8,798 nucleotides of DNA from an uncultured Actinomycetes bacterium (lineage in GTDB: Bacteria; Actinomycetota; Actinomycetes; S36-B12): contig CALGTB010000241.1 of NCBI GenBank assembly GCA_937902285.1, positions 1-8,798 on the forward strand, written 5' to 3'. This document shows, piece by piece, positions 1-4,799 of the stretch (within the stretch, counting starts at the first letter, position 1; every line of letters starts with the position of its first letter). The notes under the pieces are model-generated. The model made no database searches, was not told the DNA's origin, and saw only the letters and a program-made list of their open reading frames with translations. Both the position numbers and the translations under genes were made by a program.

Positions 1-306
1 GAGCGCCGCGACGGGGAAGGTGTCGGCATCCGCGCGCCAGTCCTCCCAGGAGCCTGCAGACATGTAGCACGCGACGAGGTGCCCGTCCTGCGCGAGGCGC
101 GCCACCTGCTCGGCGGCCGTATCGGCGCCGTCCACCTCCACCACCCGCATCCCCGAGGGCACCGACAGGGTGCCGGCGAACTGGATGTGGAAACCGTCGC
201 CCGGCACCGGGCGGTCGGGCGGCGCGGCCACGGCACCGGGCGCGACGACGACCATCACCATGCCGGCCACCAGCGCAGCCAAGGCGGCGCGCCCTGACCT
301 GCGCAT
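1..306 (-). CDS. Secreted GH114-type (endo-alpha-1,4-polygalactosaminidase-like) protein, N-terminal part
   Basis: The first 102 codons are present; the gene runs off the left edge. Residues 1-28 look like a Sec signal peptide: a basic start (MRRSGR), a hydrophobic Ala/Val/Met core, and a likely cleavage site after A27 in AVA-A. The mature part resembles the start of the GH114 TIM-barrel family: FHIQFAGTL (39-47), VVEVDGADT (55-63) and CYMSAGSWEDWR (80-91), matching the family pattern of an aromatic/Gln-rich opening, a D-x-x-D-T strand and C-Y-x-S-A-G-S-x-E-x-W-R. Known or predicted members cleave alpha-1,4-linked galactosamine polymers outside the cell, but many bacterial members are uncharacterised, so substrate is uncertain. 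The ATG at 306 lies 11 bases after the glgB stop with no clear Shine-Dalgarno site, which suggests translation coupled to glgB. The family match is by eye; catalytic residues beyond the edge cannot be checked. Confidence 0.82.
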   Translation of the reverse strand, partial: MRRSGRAALAALVAGMVMVVVAPGAVAAPPDRPVPGDGFHIQFAGTLSVPSGMRVVEVDGADTAAEQVARLAQDGHLVACYMSAGSWEDWRADADTFPVAAL

Positions 307-317
307 GCGGGGTGCGA

Positions 318-2507
318 CTAGCCGTCGAAGCGGAAGTAGCTCGTGGCCATGGGCGGGAGCACGATCTGCGCCGACGCCGGGCGCCCGTGCCAGGCGTCCG
401 CGGTGGCCTCGATCGCCCCGAAGTTACCCATGCCTGAACCGCCGTAGACGCTGGCATCGGTGTTCATGACCTCGGTCCAGGTGCCCGCGAAGGGCAGGCC
501 GAGCCGGTAGCCCTCGCGGGGCACGGGCGAGAGGTTCGACATGACGGCCACGCAGCTGCCGTCGTCGCCCCAGCGCAGCCAGCTGAACGCATTGGATCCC
601 GAGTCGTTCGCGTCGATCCACTCGAACCCGGAGGGGTCGTCATCGCGCTGCCACAGGGCGGGCGTGCCGACGTAGATCCCGTTGAGGTCGGTCACCGTCT
701 GCAGGACGCCCGCATGCTCCGGGAACTGGAGCAGCCACCAGTCCAGGCCACGCTCGCTGTTCCACTCCGACGACTGCGCGAACTCCGATCCCATGAAGAG
801 CAGCTTCTTGCCCGGGTGGCCCCACATGAAGGCGAGGTAGGCGCGGAGGTTCGCCAGCTCCTGCCAGCGGTCGCCGGGCATGCGCCCGACCAGTGAGCCC
901 TTCCCGTGGACGACCTCGTCGTGCGAGATGGGCAGGATGAAGTGCTCGCTGTACGCGTAGACCATCGAGAAGGTCATCTCGTTGTGGTGGTACTGACGGT
1001 GGATGGGCTCGTGCGACATGTAGTCGAGCGAGTCGTGCATCCAGCCCATGTTCCACTTGAACCCGAAGCCCAGGCCGCCCACGAACGTCGGACGCGTGAC
1101 GCCGGGCCACGCCGTCGACTCCTCGGCGATCATCGTCACGCCGGGGACGCGCTTGTAGACCGTCGCGTTCATCTCCTGCAGGAAGGCGACCGCCTCGAGG
1201 TTCTCGCGACCGCCGTACTTGTTGGGGTACCACTCGCCGTCCTTGCGCGAGTAGTCCAGGTAGAGCATCGATGCGACGGCGTCGACCCTCAGGCCATCGA
1301 CGTGGTACTCCTCGAGCCAGTACAGGGCGTTCGCGACGAGGAAGTTGCGCACCTCGGTGCGCCCGAAGTCGAAGACGTAGGTGCCCCAGTCGGGCTGCTC
1401 GCCACGGCGCGGATCGGCATGCTCGTAGAGCGGGGTGCCGTCGAACCGGGCGAGGGCCCACGCGTCCTTCGGGAAGTGGGCCGGCACCCAGTCGACCAGG
1501 ACCCCGATGCCGGCCTGGTGCAGGGCGTCGATGAGGAAGCGCAGGTCGTCCGGCTTGCCGAAGCGGGAGGTGGGTGCGAAGTACGAGGTCACCTGGTAGC
1601 CCCACGACGGGCCGTAGGGGTGCTCGGCGACGGGCAGGAACTCCACATGGGTGAAGCCCGTGTCGCGCATGTACTCGACCAGCTCGACCGCGAGCTGCCG
1701 GTAGTCGAGCCCCGCGCGCCACGACGCGAGGTGCACCTCGTAGATGGACATCGGGCGCTTGTGCTGGTCGGTCTCCTGGCGCCGCCGGAGCCACTCATGG
1801 TCGTTCCAGCGGTAGGACGACGTGTAGACGACCGAGCCGGTGGCAGGCGGGACCTCGGTCGCGAAGGCGAAGGGGTCGGCCTTCTCGCGCCACTGGCCGT
1901 CGCGGCCCAGGATCTGGAACTTGTAGATCGTGGCATCGCCGATGTTCGGGACGAACAGCTCCCAGATCCCGGTGCCGCCGAGCGACCGCATCGGATGCGC
2001 GGTCCCGTCCCAGAAGTTGAAGTCGCCGGACACGCGGACGCCCTGGGCGTTGGGCGCCCAGACCGCGAAGGACACGCCGCTGACGACGCCGATCGTCGTC
2101 TGGTACGAGCGGAGGTGGGCTCCGAGGACCTGCCAGAGCTGCTCGTGCCGCCCCTCGCCGATGAGGTGGAGGTCGATCTCGCCGAGCGTCGGCAGGAACC
2201 GGTAGGGATCGTCGCCGGGGACGATCGAGCCGGCGTACTCCACGTCGATGGAGTAGTCGGGGACCGTGGCTCGCGCCCACGCCCCCACCCACACGCCGCG
2301 ATGCTCGTGCACCAGGGGCAGCCGGCCGTCGGGGGTCACGACGGTCACCGACTCGGCTCCGGGGCGGAGGACGCGGATCGTGACGACGCCGTCGGCCAGG
2401 TGCGGGCCGAGGATCGAGTGCGGGTCGTGGTGCCAGCCGTCGACGAGCCGGTCGAGGTCGAGCACCGAGACGTCGTGAGGGACCGGGCTCGCGGTGGACT
2501 CCGACAT
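318..2507 (-). CDS. glgB: 1,4-alpha-glucan branching enzyme GlgB
   Basis: Cytoplasmic enzyme (EC 2.4.1.18) that cuts an alpha-1,4 glucan chain and rejoins the piece through an alpha-1,6 bond; here it would branch the linear product of GlgE. The 729 residues match the usual GlgB length. Order: an N-terminal beta-sandwich module (about 20-115), a CBM48 module (about 137-230, with SFAVWAPNA and GDFNFWDG), a GH13 barrel (about 250-620) and a C-terminal beta domain ending ATSYFRFDG. The GH13 catalytic residues are D409 (nucleophile, in LRVDAVAS), E462 (acid/base, in IAEEST) and D530 (in ISHDEVVHG). Their spacing of 53 and 68 residues equals that of D405/E458/D526 in E. coli GlgB. The ATG at 2507 was chosen because GGAG sits 5 bases before it. 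An in-frame GTG at 2576, overlapping the glgE stop, would add 23 residues. It follows glgE by 65 bases and precedes the GH114 gene by 11, so one transcript is likely. Confidence 0.97.
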   Translation of the reverse strand: MSESTASPVPHDVSVLDLDRLVDGWHHDPHSILGPHLADGVVTIRVLRPGAESVTVVTPDGRLPLVHEHRGVWVGAWARATVPDYSIDVEYAGSIVPGDDPYRFLPTLGEIDLHLIGEGRHEQLWQVLGAHLRSYQTTIGVVSGVSFAVWAPNAQGVRVSGDFNFWDGTAHPMRSLGGTGIWELFVPNIGDATIYKFQILGRDGQWREKADPFAFATEVPPATGSVVYTSSYRWNDHEWLRRRQETDQHKRPMSIYEVHLASWRAGLDYRQLAVELVEYMRDTGFTHVEFLPVAEHPYGPSWGYQVTSYFAPTSRFGKPDDLRFLIDALHQAGIGVLVDWVPAHFPKDAWALARFDGTPLYEHADPRRGEQPDWGTYVFDFGRTEVRNFLVANALYWLEEYHVDGLRVDAVASMLYLDYSRKDGEWYPNKYGGRENLEAVAFLQEMNATVYKRVPGVTMIAEESTAWPGVTRPTFVGGLGFGFKWNMGWMHDSLDYMSHEPIHRQYHHNEMTFSMVYAYSEHFILPISHDEVVHGKGSLVGRMPGDRWQELANLRAYLAFMWGHPGKKLLFMGSEFAQSSEWNSERGLDWWLLQFPEHAGVLQTVTDLNGIYVGTPALWQRDDDPSGFEWIDANDSGSNAFSWLRWGDDGSCVAVMSNLSPVPREGYRLGLPFAGTWTEVMNTDASVYGGSGMGNFGAIEATADAWHGRPASAQIVLPPMATSYFRFDG

Positions 2508-2512
2508 GGTGG

Positions 2513-2516
2513 CTCC
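2513..2516 (-). promoter_or_regulatory. Ribosome binding site of glgB
   Basis: On the minus strand GGAG is followed by 5 bases (CCACC) and then the ATG at 2507. It is the clearest Shine-Dalgarno site found at any start in the window and is the main reason for preferring this ATG over the upstream GTG at 2576, which has only a weak AGGG before it. Confidence 0.6.
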
Positions 2517-2519
2517 GTT

Positions 2520-2561
2520 GCTCTTCGTGGTGCGGCGGGTGCTCTTCGTGGGGCGGCTGGC
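2520..2561 (-). repeat. Imperfect 21-bp tandem duplication between glgE and glgB
   Basis: Two adjacent 21-base units (2541-2561 and 2520-2540, read on the minus strand) match at 18 of 21 positions and both end in CACGAAGAGC. The unit is seven codons long. In the glgB frame the copies would read ASRPTKS and TRRTTKS if translation began at the GTG at 2576. If glgB begins at the ATG at 2507, the repeat is untranslated leader just before the ribosome binding site. Confidence 0.75.
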
Positions 2562-2572
2562 GGGCGGCGGGG

Positions 2573-4618
2573 TCACAGGACCCTGACGTGGACGACGTGC
2601 GCGACGTGCTCCCAGGGTCGCAGCCGCACGAACGTGCTGCTTCCCCACGTCCAGGTCGTGTCGGTGACGAGGTCGTGGGCGATGAAGCGATCCTGGTCGG
2701 CGAGCCCGAGCGCCCACATGTCCCACCACACGGTGGCCTCGCGCTCGCCGTTCGGGTCGAGGGTGCAGACCACGAGCACGACGTCGTCGCCGTCGCGCTT
2801 GGAGTAGGCGACGACGTCGTTGCTGTCGGTGCTGTGGAAGTGCAGGGACCTCAGGTCCTGCAGTGCCGGGTGCGCGCGGCGCATGGCGTTGAGGTCGGTG
2901 AGGTACGGGGCCAGGGTGCGGCCCTGCTTGCGCGCGAGGGCCCAGTCGCGCGGGCGGTACTGGTACTTCTCCGAGTCGAGGTACTCCTCGCTCCCCGGTC
3001 GCACGGCCACGTGCTCGTAGAGCTCGAACCCGCTGTAGACGCCGTAGGTGGGGGAGAGGGTGGCGGCGAGCGTGGCGCGGATCGCGAATCCGGCCGGACC
3101 TGAGTGCTGGAGGTACTCGGGGAGGATGTCGGGGGTGTTGACGAAGAAGTTGGGCCGCATGTAGGCCGAGGCCGGCCCCGCGAGCTCGCTGGCGTACTCC
3201 TGGATCTCCTGCCGGGTGTTGCGCCAGGTGAAGTACGTGTAGCTCTGCTGGAACCCCACCTCGGCGAGGGCGCGCATCATGGGCGGCCGGGTGAACGCCT
3301 CGGCGAGGAAGAGCACGTCGGGGTCGGTGGCGAACACCGAGGTGATGAGCCGGTCCCACACCCACAGGGGCTTGGTGTGCGGGTTGTCGACGCGGAAGAT
3401 CCGCACCCCGTGGGACATCCAGAGCCGCACGATCCGCTCCACCTCGGCATAGAGCCCCTCGGGGTCGTTGTCGAAGTTGAGCGGGTAGATGTCCTGGTAC
3501 TTCTTGGGCGGGTTCTCCGCGTAGGCGATGGTGCCGTCGGCGCGGGTGGTGAACCACTCGGGGTGGGCCGCCACCCACGGGTGGTCCGGCGCCGCCTGCA
3601 GGGCGAGGTCGAGGGCGACCTCCATGCCGAGCTCGACGGTGCGCGCCACGAAGGCGTCGAAGTCGGCCATCGTTCCCAGGTCCGGGTGGATGGCGTCATG
3701 CCCGCCCTCGGACGCGCCGATGGCCCAGGGCGAGCCGGGATCGCCGTCGGCCGGGGTCAGGGTGTTGTTGGGCCCCTTGCGGTTGACCTGGCCGATGGGG
3801 TGGACGGGTGGCAGGTAGACGACGTCGAAGCCCATGTCGGCCACGGCATCGAGCCGCCGCGCCGCGGTGGCGAAGGTCCCGGACACCGGCGGGTCCAGGG
3901 TGGCCCCCTCGCTGCGCGGGAAGAACTCGTACCAGGCGCCGACCAGTGCCCGCCGCCGCTGCACGCGCAGGGGCCATGGGCCGCTGCTGGTGACTCCCTC
4001 GCGCAGGGGCGATCGATCCATGATGGCGTCCACGGCCGGGTCGGTGCCCGCCGCCAGCCGCACCTGCGGGGGCAGCGTCGCGCTCACGAGGGTGGCGGCC
4101 GCAGCCTGCAGCGTGGCGCGCTCGCTGTCGGACGGCGCCGCGGCGGCCGCCCTCTCGAGCAGGAGCGAGCCTTCGAGGAGCTCGAGATCGACGTCGATGC
4201 CCGCCGGCACCTTGATGGTGGCGCGATGGAGCCAGGTGTCCCACGGGCTGCTCCACGCCTCGAGCGTGAACGACCAGTCTCCGGCCTCGTCGGGCCGCAC
4301 ATGGCCGATCCACGTGTCGAGCCCGGTGGGCTCGGGTCGCATGCGGACGGTCTGGGCCGTGGACCCGTCGGGACGGTCGAGCCGCACCGTCAGCCCCAGG
4401 CTGTCGTGCCCCTCGCGGAACGAGGTGGCACGCACCGGGACGGACTCGCCCGCGGCAGCGGCAGCGGGTCGGCGGCCGCCCACGCTGACGGGGGACACGT
4501 CGGTGATGGGGAAGCGGCCGATCAGCTCGGGGGGCGGGACGGCCAGGGCTCCGGTCCACGGGGCGGGCGGCTTCCGGGCCGCGGCCTTGCGCGGGCGTGG
4601 CGCGCTCGGGCTCCCCAT
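2573..4618 (-). CDS. glgE: Alpha-1,4-glucan:maltose-1-phosphate maltosyltransferase GlgE
   Basis: Cytoplasmic GH13 subfamily 3 enzyme (EC 2.4.99.16) that transfers maltose from alpha-maltose-1-phosphate to the non-reducing end of an alpha-1,4-glucan, releasing phosphate. Length is 681 residues, normal for the family. After a basic, Pro/Ala-rich leader of about 30 residues come the N domain (opening GRFPITDVSP, about 34-135), an Ala-rich helical insertion (about 140-195), the catalytic barrel from about WYEFFPRSEG, and a C-terminal beta domain. Catalytic residues are D411 (nucleophile, in FRVDNPHTKP), E440 (acid/base, in FLAEAF) and D497 (in VNTPDIL). The spacing of 29 and 57 equals that of D394/E423/D480 as I recall them for Streptomyces coelicolor GlgE1. 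It is the first gene of the minus-strand unit. The ATG at 4618 was chosen because it lies 7 bases after a TAnnnT hexamer and has no ribosome binding site, as in a leaderless mRNA. An in-frame ATG at 4660 would add 14 residues and also lacks a site. Confidence 0.97.
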   Translation of the reverse strand: MGSPSAPRPRKAAARKPPAPWTGALAVPPPELIGRFPITDVSPVSVGGRRPAAAAAGESVPVRATSFREGHDSLGLTVRLDRPDGSTAQTVRMRPEPTGLDTWIGHVRPDEAGDWSFTLEAWSSPWDTWLHRATIKVPAGIDVDLELLEGSLLLERAAAAAPSDSERATLQAAAATLVSATLPPQVRLAAGTDPAVDAIMDRSPLREGVTSSGPWPLRVQRRRALVGAWYEFFPRSEGATLDPPVSGTFATAARRLDAVADMGFDVVYLPPVHPIGQVNRKGPNNTLTPADGDPGSPWAIGASEGGHDAIHPDLGTMADFDAFVARTVELGMEVALDLALQAAPDHPWVAAHPEWFTTRADGTIAYAENPPKKYQDIYPLNFDNDPEGLYAEVERIVRLWMSHGVRIFRVDNPHTKPLWVWDRLITSVFATDPDVLFLAEAFTRPPMMRALAEVGFQQSYTYFTWRNTRQEIQEYASELAGPASAYMRPNFFVNTPDILPEYLQHSGPAGFAIRATLAATLSPTYGVYSGFELYEHVAVRPGSEEYLDSEKYQYRPRDWALARKQGRTLAPYLTDLNAMRRAHPALQDLRSLHFHSTDSNDVVAYSKRDGDDVVLVVCTLDPNGEREATVWWDMWALGLADQDRFIAHDLVTDTTWTWGSSTFVRLRPWEHVAHVVHVRVL

Positions 4619-4625
4619 GGGGGAA

Positions 4626-4631
4626 AGCCTA
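4626..4631 (-). promoter_or_regulatory. Candidate -10 element of a leaderless glgE promoter
   Basis: On the minus strand the hexamer TAGGCT fits the actinobacterial -10 consensus TAnnnT. Seven bases (TTCCCCC) separate it from the A of the glgE ATG, so the ATG itself would be the transcription start. No Shine-Dalgarno sequence precedes this ATG, and no convincing -35 box is seen 16-19 bases upstream. Confidence 0.5.
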
Positions 4632-4701
4632 GTGGGGGTGCCCTGACCCCGACGGGCCATCGGCGGGGAAGGGGCGGGGTGGGGCACCGTGGGACTCATG
4701 A

Positions 4702-4727
4702 GCAAGAAGTTGCGCATCTTGCAAGAA
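4702..4727. promoter_or_regulatory. Candidate operator: cluster of TTGC/GCAA repeats
   Basis: An AT-richer island in the glgE-glgP gap holds two GCAAGAA direct repeats (4702-4708 and 4721-4727, 19 bases apart), a GCAA-N4-TTGC inverted repeat (4702-4713), two TTGC direct repeats (4710 and 4719) and the perfect palindrome CTTGCAAG (4718-4725). It lies about 60 bases upstream of the candidate glgP -10 and about 70 upstream of the glgE -10, nearly midway. Repeats of the CTTGCAG/CTTGCAAG type are known at Streptomyces maltose and amylase promoters bound by the LacI-family regulator MalR/Reg1. Assigning this cluster to such a regulator is inference from motif and gene context only. Confidence 0.42.
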
Positions 4728-4786
4728 TCAGACACGCCAGCGCATGAAAACCGATCCCCGTGGACCCGGAGGCCGTTTCGTGGCGC

Positions 4787-4792
4787 TAGCGT
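4787..4792 (+). promoter_or_regulatory. Candidate -10 element of a leaderless glgP promoter
   Basis: TAGCGT fits TAnnnT and is followed by exactly seven bases before the GTG start of glgP at 4800. This is the same geometry as on the glgE side. There is no Shine-Dalgarno sequence between it and the start. A weak -35-like TGGACC lies at 4761-4766, but its 20-base spacer is longer than usual. Confidence 0.5.
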
Positions 4793-4799
4793 GTGCCCG

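Noticed and set aside
906..2807. A 633-codon open frame on the plus strand, antisense to glgB and the end of glgE
   Set aside because: It crosses two confirmed genes and the gap between them, and shows only low-complexity composition. It is a GC-driven shadow frame.
2508..3578. The glgB frame stays open upstream through about 330 codons of glgE, suggesting a fused or longer protein
   Set aside because: Beyond the GTG at 2576 the translation is Arg/Pro/His-rich shadow of glgE codons. GlgE is intact in its own frame with all catalytic residues, and GlgB already has normal length from 2507.
3104..4747. A 547-codon open frame on the plus strand, antisense to glgE
   Set aside because: It covers the conserved GlgE catalytic blocks on the other strand, has no familiar motif and shows strong Gly/Arg/Val bias.
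4689..4799. Extended start of glgP at upstream GTG or ATG (4698) codons
   Set aside because: The added residues do not resemble the start of known GlgP proteins and would overlap the TAGCGT hexamer and the repeat cluster. The RAIRRFTVRTVLP start at 4800 fits homologues.
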